Origin: Streptomyces griseoruber
GTDB lineage: Bacteria; Actinomycetota; Actinomycetes; Streptomycetales; Streptomycetaceae
Direction: 5' to 3'
Assembly: GCF_001514205.1 (NCBI RefSeq)
Contig: NZ_KQ948775.1
Coordinates: forward strand, 260,820-324,819
DNA length: 64,000 bases
In this document: piece after piece, positions 25,708 through 35,569 of the stretch
How the letters are laid out: each line of letters begins with the position of its first letter
Numbering within the stretch: the stretch's first letter is position 1
The notes under the pieces: generated by a model
The model's input: only the letters and a program-made list of their open reading frames with translations
Told to the model about the DNA's origin: nothing
The model's database searches: none
Program-made: the position numbers and the translations under genes

Positions 25708-26265
25708 ATGTCCGCAGAGAGCCCCGCCGGCGAGAACCCCGAGAACCCCGAAGTCAGCGCTAAAGCCATCACCGTCCGGCGGGCCCGGACCGCCGATGTC
25801 CCCGCCGTACGCCGACTCCTTGACGCGTACGTCCGCGGCGGCATCCTCCTCGACAAAGCGACGGTGACCCTTTACGAGGACATCCAGGAGTTCTGGGTCG
25901 CCGAACGCGACGACAACGCCGAGGTCGTCGGCTGCGGCGCGCTGCACGTGATGTGGGAAGACCTCGCTGAAGTGCGCACTCTCGCGGTGAAGCCCGGCCT
26001 GAAGGGCTCCGGTGTGGGTCACCAGTTGTTGGAGAAGTTGCTGCACACCGCGCGCTGGCTGGGCGTTCGGCGCGTTTTCTGCCTGACCTTCGAAGTGGAC
26101 TTCTTCGGCAAGCACGGCTTCGTGGAGATCGGTGAGACGCCGGTCGACACCGATGTCTACGCGGAGCTGATGCGTTCCTATGACGAGGGCGTAGCGGAGT
26201 TCCTCGGACTCGAACGAGTGAAACCGAACACCTTGGGCAACAGCCGGATGCTTCTGCATCTGTGA
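25708..26265 (+). CDS. amino-acid N-acetyltransferase, ArgA-like
   Basis: 185-residue GNAT-fold enzyme of the short actinobacterial N-acetylglutamate synthase type, which lacks the kinase-like domain of E. coli ArgA. Motif A is EVRTLAVKPGLKGSGVGHQL, with the acetyl-CoA loop (GSGVGH); other matches are VRRLLDAYVRGGILLDK and FGKHGFVEIGETPVD. It would provide N-acetylglutamate to start arginine synthesis. The first 20 residues are a disordered Pro/Glu-rich leader. Start ATG 25708. Substrate assignment rests on family resemblance. Confidence 0.87.
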   Translation: MSAESPAGENPENPEVSAKAITVRRARTADVPAVRRLLDAYVRGGILLDKATVTLYEDIQEFWVAERDDNAEVVGCGALHVMWEDLAEVRTLAVKPGLKGSGVGHQLLEKLLHTARWLGVRRVFCLTFEVDFFGKHGFVEIGETPVDTDVYAELMRSYDEGVAEFLGLERVKPNTLGNSRMLLHL

Positions 26266-26402
26266 TCGTGGCCCCCCATTCCGGCGGACCGGTCTTGACC
26301 GGTGCCCTATGTCCGAAACGCGCACGTTTCCGGGCGAGGGGCGGGCTGTCGGTCTCTCCCAGGGGTTTGTGTTTTTCCGGCAAAAGCGGTTTGCTTTCCG
26401 AC

Positions 26403-26424
26403 GTACTGCAGTACTGCATATAAC
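26403..26424 (+). promoter_or_regulatory. lsr2 promoter region with repeated GTACTGCA
   Basis: GTACTGCA occurs twice in tandem (26403-26418), and the first copy plus four bases is a 12-bp palindrome. It abuts a TATAAC -10-like hexamer at 26419-26424. The stretch 26340-26424 is unusually T/A-rich for this genome, as expected for a target of Lsr2. The transcript start would lie near 26431, giving a leader of about 60 bases. Confidence 0.55.
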
Positions 26425-26490
26425 AGGGCGCGGCTAAACGGCGGACGCCGCGGACCCCCGTCCCTCACGTTATCGATGAAAGGAAATCCG

Positions 26491-26826
26491 GTGGCACAGA
26501 AGGTTCAGGTCCTTCTTGTCGACGACCTCGACGGCGGCGAGGCTGACGAGACCGTGACGTTCGCGCTGGACGGCAAGACCTACGAGATCGACCTCACGAC
26601 CGCCAATGCGGACAAGCTGCGCGGGCTTCTCGAGGCCTATGTGAAGGGTGGCCGTCGTACCGGAGGCCGCGCCTCGGGCGGGCGTGGAAAGGCGCGTGCC
26701 GCTTCCGGCAGCAGCCAGGACACCGCTCAGATCCGCGCGTGGGCGAAGGAGAACGGTTTCGAGGTCAACGACCGTGGCCGTGTTCCGGCGACCATTCGCG
26801 AGGCTTACGAGAAGGCCAACGGCTGA
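26491..26826 (+). CDS. lsr2: Lsr2 nucleoid-associated protein (H-NS-like)
   Basis: 111-residue DNA-bridging protein that silences AT-rich and horizontally acquired genes. The N-terminal dimerisation domain (KVQVLLVDDLDGGEADETVT, then FALDGKTYEIDLT) is followed by a Gly/Arg-rich linker and a C-terminal DNA-binding domain with IRAWAKENGFEVNDRGRVPA, where the RGR binds the AT minor groove. GTG 26491 has AAAGGA about seven bases upstream. Its last 22 bases overlap the 3' end of the convergent gene. Confidence 0.97.
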   Translation: MAQKVQVLLVDDLDGGEADETVTFALDGKTYEIDLTTANADKLRGLLEAYVKGGRRTGGRASGGRGKARAASGSSQDTAQIRAWAKENGFEVNDRGRVPATIREAYEKANG

Positions 26827-27461
26827 GCGGCGAGCCGACCCAGCCGGACACGGTGACAGTGCGCTGCCAGCGTGTCCACCAACCGCACCAGATCGGGGGC
26901 GTCCTTCGCGCCCCCCGGCGCCGACACCGTCGGCAGCGAGGCCTCGACCTCGCACCCCGCCACGGGGGGCCGCAGCCAGACGGCGGCCCCCTGCACCGGC
27001 GTATGACGCCGGCAGCCCGGGACGAGCCACGGCGGCATCGGCGCTTCCATGAGGGAGCCCTCGCCGATCGCCGTCAGATCCAGCGGCACCGCGCCCCACT
27101 CCAGCCACTGGAGGATCCCCGGCAGTTCCTCGGCGCTCCCGGCGGCCACCAGGAGCCGCATCCGGCAGCCCTCGCCCGCCGTCCCGACCGTCCCGCCCGT
27201 TCCGCCGTGCACGGCCACCGGGAAGCCCGGTGCCCCGCGCCCGAGCGCCGCGCGGCCGGCCTCCGCGGGGACCTCCAGGACGTCGAAGCGCTCGCCCACC
27301 GAAAGTCGTACCGGCTCCCCGGGCACCGTCGCCCACCCCAGTTCGTTCTCGTACCAACCGCGGACCGGCCCGCCCGGGCGGGCGCCCGCAGGAGCGGTGT
27401 CCGCGGGGTCGAGCGGCCGACGGGGCGGAGGGACGGAGCGGACCATGCCGAGTAGAACCAT
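26805..27461 (-). CDS. conserved Streptomyces protein of the SCO3374 type
   Basis: 218-residue protein between lsr2 and clpC, the position of the SCO3374-type family (name from memory). Visible segments are GWYENELGWATVPGEPVRLS, FDVLEVPAEAGRAALGR, CRMRLLVAAGSAEELPGILQ and a C-terminal VRLVDTLAAHCHRVRLGRLA. The first part resembles the N-terminal bifunctional primase-polymerase-like region of actinobacterial proteins, but catalytic acidic residues are not evident. The ATG at 27461 is used; ATG 27446 is also possible. Its 3' end overlaps lsr2 by 22 bases. Confidence 0.8.
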   Translation of the reverse strand: MVLLGMVRSVPPPRRPLDPADTAPAGARPGGPVRGWYENELGWATVPGEPVRLSVGERFDVLEVPAEAGRAALGRGAPGFPVAVHGGTGGTVGTAGEGCRMRLLVAAGSAEELPGILQWLEWGAVPLDLTAIGEGSLMEAPMPPWLVPGCRRHTPVQGAAVWLRPPVAGCEVEASLPTVSAPGGAKDAPDLVRLVDTLAAHCHRVRLGRLAAQPLAFS

Positions 27462-27876
27462 CCGAAGAGCCCCGGAGTTACGCTGGGTTCCTTCACGGTC
27501 GCGCACAGTGGCGAACGGCGGTGCGCGCAAGGGGCTCGGGAGGCGCAAGGTTGTTCGCCCGTAGCGGAGGGAAAGGGCGCACACGGCATGGACTGTCCGT
27601 CGCGGCGGGTAAGACTTCCCTAGTGGGAGGGGGCGACACGCAGGAAAGGGCGTCTCACGTTCGCCATCGGCGTACTGATGGTGAGGGTAACTGCCTGGCC
27701 TGCGGGAACATCGTCTCGCACCATCGGGTTGGAGCAGATGTCGGCGTTCGGGGTCAGGAGGCCATCGACGGTGTCGGCAGTTGGAATGAGCGGTCCCTGC
27801 TTGCGGGACTAAGCTGCGGTAGGACAGGGAGGGGAAGTTCCCCCCACTGCCTGACCGCTCTGAGGAGCGATTAACG
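27462..27876. promoter_or_regulatory. clpC upstream region with candidate ClgR box
   Basis: This 415-bp gap carries the promoters of clpC and of the divergent gene. At 27553-27566 it contains GTTCGC-N5-GCG, the binding pattern reported for ClgR, the activator of Streptomyces clp and lon genes. A short G-run/C-run dyad lies at 27831-27844 in the clpC leader. No gene is seen in the gap. Confidence 0.6.
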
Positions 27877-30402
<2,526 letters not shown>

Positions 30403-30423
30403 GCGTCAGCGCCTCACGGCGAT

Positions 30424-30463
30424 GAAGGGCCGCCACAGAACTCCGGTTCCGTGGCGGCCCTTC
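30424..30463 (+). terminator. clpC terminator hairpin
   Basis: Stem 30424-30436 with 30451-30463 (13 bp, GAAGGGCCGCCAC and its complement) enclosing a 14-base loop that can form a further GAAC/GTTC stem. It starts 22 bases after the clpC stop. Typical Streptomyces hairpin without a T-run. Confidence 0.88.
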
Positions 30464-30494
30464 CGCGTGGCCGGGTTCAGCCACGGTCGTCCGT

Positions 30495-31003
30495 GATCCG
30501 CGCGCCCGGAACCAACTCGTCGAGCGCCGGGTGAAGAACTCCAGGATCTGGAGGCAGGACCATTCGGTCGCCGAGTCCAGGAAGTAGCGGGCGTCCGTGG
30601 ACAGGCCCTCGGTCTTCGGGGCGGCGGAGCACAGACGCGCGGCCGGCTCGCGGTGCCCCAGCCGTACGGCTTGGACGTCGTCCATGTCCAGGTCGCCCAG
30701 GTCGCCCAGGTCGCCCAGGGCGGGCAGGCGAGCACCCGGCGCGTGGGCCTCGGCCGGTCCCTCGGCCACGGGGAAGGGCGGCTCCCCCGGGGAGGCCAGT
30801 GCCTCGCCGACCGGATGTGCCGCGAGCCTGCCCACGTCCTTCTCGCCCAGGCTGCGCTTCTCGCCCCTGAACGAGACGAGATCCTTCAGGCGTACCGGCC
30901 TGTCGACCAGTCCGGCACCGGGTGCCTCGGGGGTGAACAGCTTTCCCAGCAAGGGCGTGACCACTGCCGACGCCAGTCGTCCGCCGAGTACCGTCGGCTC
31001 CAC
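30495..31003 (-). pseudogene. truncated NACHT-type STAND NTPase, N-terminal helical domain only
   Basis: From GTG 31003, with a perfect GGAGG six bases upstream, the frame gives MEPTVLGGRLASAVVTPLLG, LVDRPVRLKDLVSFRGEKRS, LDMDDVQAVRLGHREPAARL and CLQILEFFTRRSTSWF. From memory this order is that of the N-terminal helical (NNH) domain that precedes NACHT ATPase modules in Streptomyces defence-type STAND proteins. After about residue 150 the similarity stops and the frame runs into the clpC terminator area. No NACHT ATPase, P-loop or sensor region is present. A 9-bp tandem repeat at 30688-30720 adds GDL repeats. Best read as the surviving 5' end of a deleted gene; expression of the fragment cannot be excluded. 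Confidence 0.6.
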
Positions 31004-31115
31004 CCGCCACCTCCGTCGTCGTCTGCGAACGGTGTGCTCGGGTGGAGCCTTGCCCTGCTCCCCGGACGGTGATCGGGGCTCCCGGCGCCCTGGCCGGGCG
31101 CCTACCGGGGCAGCG

Positions 31116-31748
31116 TCAGGAGAGCTGGCCGTCGTAGTCCGGCAGCTTGTACGTCTTCTCCGCGTGGCCGCCCGACAGGTCGGTGGCGCTGTTGCCGATG
31201 TTCGCGATGATCGTGTAGCCCTTGTTCTCGATGTCGACGCGCTGGGCGGTCTTGTAGGCGGCGACGTCCTTGAAGAGGTCGAGCAGGCCGCGGGCGTAGA
31301 GCCCGGAGACCTTGTAGCCGACGTACTTGAGGTTGTAGTCGGTGAACGAGTAGATGATGCCCGGGCGGGCGGTGACGAAGAACAGCGAGACGCCGTGGTC
31401 CTGGGCGTACTTGGCGACGTCGAGGACCGGCTTGTTGGCCGGCTGCGGGTAGCTGAAGCCGAAGTCGGTCTCCAGCGTCGTGTTGTCGATGTCGAAGACG
31501 ATCGCCTGCTTCTCGCCGGTCCTGGCGGCGGCGATGCGCTGCTTCAGATAGGGCAGGGCCTCGTTCATCACCGACTGGCAGTCGGCCTGCCAGGTGGTGT
31601 AGTCGACGTCCTCCGCGGCGGCGGTGGCGACGGTGGAGGTACTGGTGGCCGTAGCGGCCTGGGCGCCCGCCGGGACGGCCATGGCGGTGACGGCGGCCGT
31701 CGCCACGGCCGTCATGGCTATGCGGCGCTTCCAGGTGCCTGTGGTCAT
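31116..31748 (-). CDS. secreted HAD-superfamily acid phosphatase
   Basis: 210 residues. An N-terminal basic segment and Ala/Val-rich core ending AGAQAATA form a Sec signal peptide (cleavage near 30-32). The mature part has the HAD nucleophile motif IVFDIDNTTLETDFG (first Asp nucleophile), motif II FVTARPG and motif III/IV YTIIANIGNSATDLSGG with the acidic Asp. This is the class III acid-phosphatase-like subgroup, acting outside the cell, probably to release phosphate from organic monoesters. ATG 31748 has AGAGGA six bases upstream; the longer frame from 31790 adds 14 residues with no ribosome site. Confidence 0.9.
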   Translation of the reverse strand: MTTGTWKRRIAMTAVATAAVTAMAVPAGAQAATATSTSTVATAAAEDVDYTTWQADCQSVMNEALPYLKQRIAAARTGEKQAIVFDIDNTTLETDFGFSYPQPANKPVLDVAKYAQDHGVSLFFVTARPGIIYSFTDYNLKYVGYKVSGLYARGLLDLFKDVAAYKTAQRVDIENKGYTIIANIGNSATDLSGGHAEKTYKLPDYDGQLS

Positions 31749-32282
31749 GTGGGGTCCTCTCGCGTCCTGGCCTGCCTGTGTCGTGGGCATGCTGCGCTGT
31801 GGGGATGGCCTGGGGGGAACCAGCGGGTTACCGGGGGAAACCTGCGGGTTACTGGACGGTAAGGGTCGGTGAGACTCCGCTCACAGACCCGTGCACGGTT
31901 CGTGACGGGGGTCACAAGTCCCCCAGGGGCCAGGCGAGTAGCCCCCGTCACATCCCGAAGTCCCTTGCGGCGGGCGGCCGGTGACAAGCGGCACAGGTCA
32001 TCGGCGGGCTACTAGCGGGGATAGTGGCAGCGCGAAAATGGGCAAAAGGGACATAGGTATTGAACCCCCCGGGGGGTTCCCGGGCCTCCGGCATGGATCG
32101 CCGTCAAATGGGGCGTCCCGGGCCATCTGTCAAGAAGTCGGAAGTTTTGGGGTGAAGTACTAGCTTCCGTCGTACGTCACACGTTTGGGGGTCCATCGCC
32201 CTCGGGGTTACCAAGGGATGGCCCACCCGGCAGGCGTTCCTGCGCCGGGTGGTCTTCCTGTCCCCGAACCCACGAGGTCTTC
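31749..32282. promoter_or_regulatory. 534-bp regulatory gap rich in dyad symmetry
   Basis: No gene is seen. Visible elements are an imperfect direct repeat (AGCGGGTTACCGG / TGCGGGTTACTGG, 31822-31855), a 10-bp inverted repeat GTGACGGGGG at 31902-31911 with its complement at 31942-31951, a perfect 18-bp palindrome GAACCCCCCGGGGGGTTC at 32062-32079, and a hairpin at 32223-32252 (ACCCGG arms around CAGG-CGTT-CCTG) in the presumed leader of the M23 gene. The gap serves both the HAD phosphatase and the M23 gene. Confidence 0.55.
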
Positions 32283-32852
32283 ATGTTCCAGCGCGTCACG
32301 TCCCGTTCTTCCCGTACGTCCCTGCTCCGCACCCGCGTGGCCGTCGGGGCCGCCGCCCTGGGTGCCACGGCCGTGCTGGGAACCGGGGTGGCGTCCGCCG
32401 CCGTGCCCGCCGCCAAGACGGCCGTCTCCGCCAACGCCTGGGTCAAGCCGGTGGCGCACTACACCAAGTCCGCGACCTTCCACCAGGCCGGTGCCATGTG
32501 GCAGTCCACCCACAGCGGCCAGGACTTCGCCGTGCCGAGCGGCACCAAGGTGGTCGCCGCCCACGGCGGCACCGTGGTCAAGGCCGGCGGCAACGGCGCC
32601 GGTGACGGCCCCGCCTACGGCAACGCCATCGTCGTCAAGCACGGCAACGGGACCTACTCGCAGTACGCCCACCTGTCGCACATCGACGTGAAGGTCGGCC
32701 AGATAGTCAAGACCGGCCAGCGCATCGCCCTGTCCGGCAACACCGGCAACTCCAGCGGTCCCCACCTGCACTTCGAGATCCGCAAGACCGCCAACTACGG
32801 CTCCGCGATCGACCCGGTCGCCTTCCTGCGCGCCCACGGTCTGACCGTCTGA
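32283..32852 (+). CDS. secreted M23-family endopeptidase
   Basis: 189-residue LytM/M23 zinc peptidase. A signal peptide covers about residues 1-40 (Arg-rich start, AVGAAALGATAVLGTGVASA core). The domain has the zinc ligands in HSGQDFAV (HxxxD, first His and Asp), the QYAHLSHIDVKVGQ segment and the HLHFEI motif with the catalytic and third zinc His. It should cut peptidoglycan cross-bridges or act in cell-wall remodelling. ATG 32283 follows CGAGG by five bases. The long leader with hairpins suggests transcriptional or RNA-level control. Confidence 0.95.
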   Translation: MFQRVTSRSSRTSLLRTRVAVGAAALGATAVLGTGVASAAVPAAKTAVSANAWVKPVAHYTKSATFHQAGAMWQSTHSGQDFAVPSGTKVVAAHGGTVVKAGGNGAGDGPAYGNAIVVKHGNGTYSQYAHLSHIDVKVGQIVKTGQRIALSGNTGNSSGPHLHFEIRKTANYGSAIDPVAFLRAHGLTV

Positions 32853-32865
32853 CGGTGACGGGTGA

Positions 32866-33453
32866 TCAGGCGCCCTGATGCGCCTGGGTCACGAGATCGA
32901 CGGCGACCTCGAGGACGGCTGCGCGCTTGTCCTCCGGGTCGCCTTCGAGGTCCTGGAGGAAGAACATCCCGGCGTGCAGCGTGAAGATCGCGCTCACGCA
33001 GCGGACCTGGTCGGTGAGCGGGGCGTCCGGGTCGATGATGATGTCCCGCAGCGCACGCATGCGGTCCTTGAACGAGTCGCCGATCTGCAGCTCCCGTACC
33101 GTCGCCTGGTTCTCCTGCATGAAGCGGAAGAGCGGGGTCGCCTCGGCCAGGGCCCGGCTGTAGCGCCGTACGAGTTCGTGCTTGGTCTCCAGTGTGTGCG
33201 GCTGGCCCGCGCCCCACTCGATCAGGTCTTCGATCGGTTTCGTCAGATCCGTGAAGATGCTGACGATGATCTCTTCCTTGGTCTTGAAGTGGTAGTACAG
33301 GGCCGCCTTGGTGACCTCCAGCCGCTCCGCGATCTCGCGGAGCGAGGTCTTCTCGTAGCCCTGCTCGGCGAAGAGTTCGAGCGCGACGTCCTGGATGCGC
33401 TGGCGGGTGTTGCCGCGGCGCTGTCGCTTGGTCCCGTCCATGGTGCCGTCCAT
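32866..33453 (-). CDS. TetR-family repressor of the adjacent efflux gene
   Basis: 195 residues. A TetR helix-turn-helix at about 15-62 (TRQRIQDVALELFAEQGYEK, then LREIAERLEVTKAALYYHF) is followed by a helical ligand-binding domain. Typical length. Divergent from the MFS transporter with 135 bp between starts, which contain nested inverted repeats, so it probably represses both genes until a drug-like ligand binds. ATG 33453 (GGAG seven bases upstream) or ATG 33441. Confidence 0.94.
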   Translation of the reverse strand: MDGTMDGTKRQRRGNTRQRIQDVALELFAEQGYEKTSLREIAERLEVTKAALYYHFKTKEEIIVSIFTDLTKPIEDLIEWGAGQPHTLETKHELVRRYSRALAEATPLFRFMQENQATVRELQIGDSFKDRMRALRDIIIDPDAPLTDQVRCVSAIFTLHAGMFFLQDLEGDPEDKRAAVLEVAVDLVTQAHQGA

Positions 33454-33480
33454 CCTCGTACTCCTCGCGCTCCCACGGAA

Positions 33481-33552
33481 ACTTACTTGACGACCGGCTA
33501 GTGACAGGTCTACTTTCCTCAGTGTAGTGAACTAGCCGGGCGGCAAGTAAGT
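33481..33552. promoter_or_regulatory. nested inverted repeats, candidate TetR operators, and MFS promoter
   Basis: Outer arms ACTTACTTG (33481-33489) and CAAGTAAGT (33544-33552) are exact complements; inner arms CCGGCTAGT (33494-33502) and ACTAGCCGG (33531-33539) are too. A plus-strand promoter TTGACG (33487-33492) with TCTACT (33509-33514), 16-bp spacing, overlaps the left arms, so a bound repressor would cover it. Confidence 0.65.
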
Positions 33553-33588
33553 GGGCGGCCCGAAGCAGTGCCCAGGGGAGTGGAATCA

Positions 33589-35163
33589 ATGGCGGACACC
33601 CAGACGGTCGAGACCGAACCGGAGAAACAACCGAAGAGCGTGCGGGTCGTCCTGCTTGCGCTGATGATCACGATGATGCTCGCGATGCTCGACAACATGA
33701 TCGTCGGCACCGCGATGCCGACGATCGTCGGCGAACTCGGAGGTCTGGAACACCTCTCCTGGGTCGTGACCGCCTACACCCTCGCGACCGCCGCGGCCAC
33801 CCCGATCTGGGGCAAGCTCGGTGACATGTACGGGCGCAAGGGCGCCTTCATGACCTCGATCGTGATCTTCCTGATCGGCTCCGCGCTCAGCGGCATGGCC
33901 CAGAACATGGGCGAGCTCATCGGCTTCCGCGCCGTGCAGGGCCTCGGTGCCGGTGGTCTGATGGTCGGCGTCATGGCGATCATCGGCGACCTGATCCCGC
34001 CCCGCGAGCGCGGCAAGTACCAGGGCATGATGGCCGGCGTCATGGCGCTCGCGATGATCGGCGGCCCGCTCGTCGGCGGCACCATCACCGACAACTGGGG
34101 CTGGCGCTGGTCCTTCTACATCAACCTGCCGCTCGGCGTGATCGCCCTCGCCGCGATCAGCGCCGTCCTGCACCTGCCGAAGAAGCGGGCCAAGGCGGGC
34201 ATCGACTACCTTGGTGTCGTGCTGCTGACCGTGGGCATCACCTCGATCGTCCTCGTCACCACCTGGGGCGGCACGGAGTACGCCTGGACCTCCGCGCGGA
34301 TCATGGAACTGATCGGGATCGGCGTCGCCTCCCTCATCGGGTTCGTGTTCTGGCAGACCAGGGCCGCCGAGCCGATCGTGCCGCTGCACATCTTCCGCAG
34401 CCGCAACTTCACGCTGATGTCCCTCATCGGCTTCATCACCGGCTTCGTGATGTTCGGCGCGACTCTGTTCCTGCCGCTCTACCAGCAGTCGGTGCAGGGC
34501 GCCTCCGCCACCAACTCCGGTCTGCTGCTCCTGCCGATGCTCGGCGCGATGCTGGTGACCTCCATGGTCGCGGGCCGCATCACCACCAGCACCGGCAAGT
34601 ACAAGGTCTTCCCCGTCGTCGGCAGCGTCCTGATGGTCATCGGCCTCTACCTGCTGTCCACGATGGACACCGGCACCTCCCGCCTCACCTCCGGCGTCTT
34701 CATGGCCGTCGTCGGTCTGGGCATGGGCTGCCTGATGCAGATCACCATGCTGGTCGCGCAGAACAGCGTGGAGATGAAGGACATGGGCGTCGCCTCCTCC
34801 TCCACCACCCTGTTCCGTACGCTCGGCTCGTCCTTCGGTGTCGCGATCATGGGCGCGCTGTTCAACCACCGCGTCCAGGACGTCATGGCCGAGCGGGCCG
34901 GCGCCCTGGGCTCGAAGATCACCGAGCAGTCCGCGCAGCTGGACGCCGCCAGCCTGGCCAAGCTGCCGGCCGCGGCCCGAGAGGCCTACCAGCACGCGGT
35001 GTCCGCCGGTACCCACTCGGCGTTCCTGCTGGGCTCGATCGTCGCGGTGGCCGCACTGATCGCCGCCGTGTTCGTCAAGGAGGTTCCGCTCAAGGGAGCG
35101 GGGCCGCAGAAGGCGGACGAGGAGCCGACGACGGTGGCTCCGCCGGTCGTCGAGGCAGTCTGA
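33589..35163 (+). CDS. MFS multidrug exporter, DHA2 (14-helix) family
   Basis: 524-residue proton-driven exporter. The first loop signature is present (GKLGDMYGRKGAFMTSIVIF) and motif C-like GLGAGGLMVGVMAIIGDLIP and PLVGGTITDNWGWRWSFYIN are typical of EmrB/QacA relatives. About 14 hydrophobic helices can be counted. ATG 33589 has GGGGAG eight bases upstream; an in-frame GTG at 33568 is less likely. Divergent from its probable TetR regulator and followed by a 14-bp hairpin terminator. Confidence 0.95.
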   Translation: MADTQTVETEPEKQPKSVRVVLLALMITMMLAMLDNMIVGTAMPTIVGELGGLEHLSWVVTAYTLATAAATPIWGKLGDMYGRKGAFMTSIVIFLIGSALSGMAQNMGELIGFRAVQGLGAGGLMVGVMAIIGDLIPPRERGKYQGMMAGVMALAMIGGPLVGGTITDNWGWRWSFYINLPLGVIALAAISAVLHLPKKRAKAGIDYLGVVLLTVGITSIVLVTTWGGTEYAWTSARIMELIGIGVASLIGFVFWQTRAAEPIVPLHIFRSRNFTLMSLIGFITGFVMFGATLFLPLYQQSVQGASATNSGLLLLPMLGAMLVTSMVAGRITTSTGKYKVFPVVGSVLMVIGLYLLSTMDTGTSRLTSGVFMAVVGLGMGCLMQITMLVAQNSVEMKDMGVASSSTTLFRTLGSSFGVAIMGALFNHRVQDVMAERAGALGSKITEQSAQLDAASLAKLPAAAREAYQHAVSAGTHSAFLLGSIVAVAALIAAVFVKEVPLKGAGPQKADEEPTTVAPPVVEAV

Positions 35164-35176
35164 ACAGAACTTCCGA

Positions 35177-35211
35177 CGACGGCCCCCGGGTGTCCGCCCC
35201 GGGGGCCGTCG
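35177..35211 (+). terminator. terminator of the MFS gene
   Basis: Perfect 14-bp stem (35177-35190 with 35198-35211) and seven-base loop, followed by CCTTTG. It begins 14 bases after the stop codon. GGGGTACC-type tandem repeats follow at 35230-35262. Confidence 0.9.
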
Positions 35212-35279
35212 CCTTTGCCCTACCGCCCGGGTGCCGGGGTACCGGGGTACCGGGGGTGCCGGGCTGTTCTGCTGAGCCC

Positions 35280-35569
35280 ATGGACAAGACGCGGCAGCTG
35301 CGGCTGGCCAAGGACGCCATGGACCGTGACTGGGCCGATCCCGAGCTCGACCTGGACGCCGTGGCCGCGCACGCCGGGTACTCCCGCCACCCCTTCGTAC
35401 GGGCCTTCAAGGCGGCGTACGGCGAGACCCGGGCCAGTACCTCACCCACCGCCGGATCGAGCGCGCCGAGGAGATGCTCCGCAGCGCCGATCTGAGCGTC
35501 ACCGAGATCCGCCTGCTGGTCGGCTTCAGCAGCCTCGGCACGTCCGACGGCGGTCACCGCCTCGGTCCG
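35280..35569 (+). pseudogene. frameshifted AraC-family regulator fragment
   Basis: ATG 35280 starts MDKTRQLRLAKDAMDRDWAD, then LDAVAAHAGYSRHPFVRAFK, the first helix-turn-helix of an AraC/XylS domain. Near 35430 the frame shifts: one frame reads ASTSPTAG, while the +2 frame continues the family pattern as GQYLTHRRIERAEEMLRSAD, LSVTEIRLLVGFSSLGT. One missing C in the ACCCGGG run explains it. The usual ending (FSRRF...) is also lost, where the cseC 3' end begins. There is no N-terminal ligand domain. Non-functional unless the shift is a sequencing error. Confidence 0.75.

Noticed and set aside
27831..27844. GGGGAA-G-TTCCCC dyad in the clpC leader as an HspR or CIRCE element
   Set aside because: Sequence does not match the CIRCE or HAIR consensus; it is short and near the ribosome site.
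32030..32282. c-di-AMP (ydaO-type) riboswitch before the M23 gene
   Set aside because: Gene type and GGGGTGAA, CCGAACCC pieces raised the idea, but the paired GAATCC/AGCTAACC core elements are not in place. A covariance-model search would decide.
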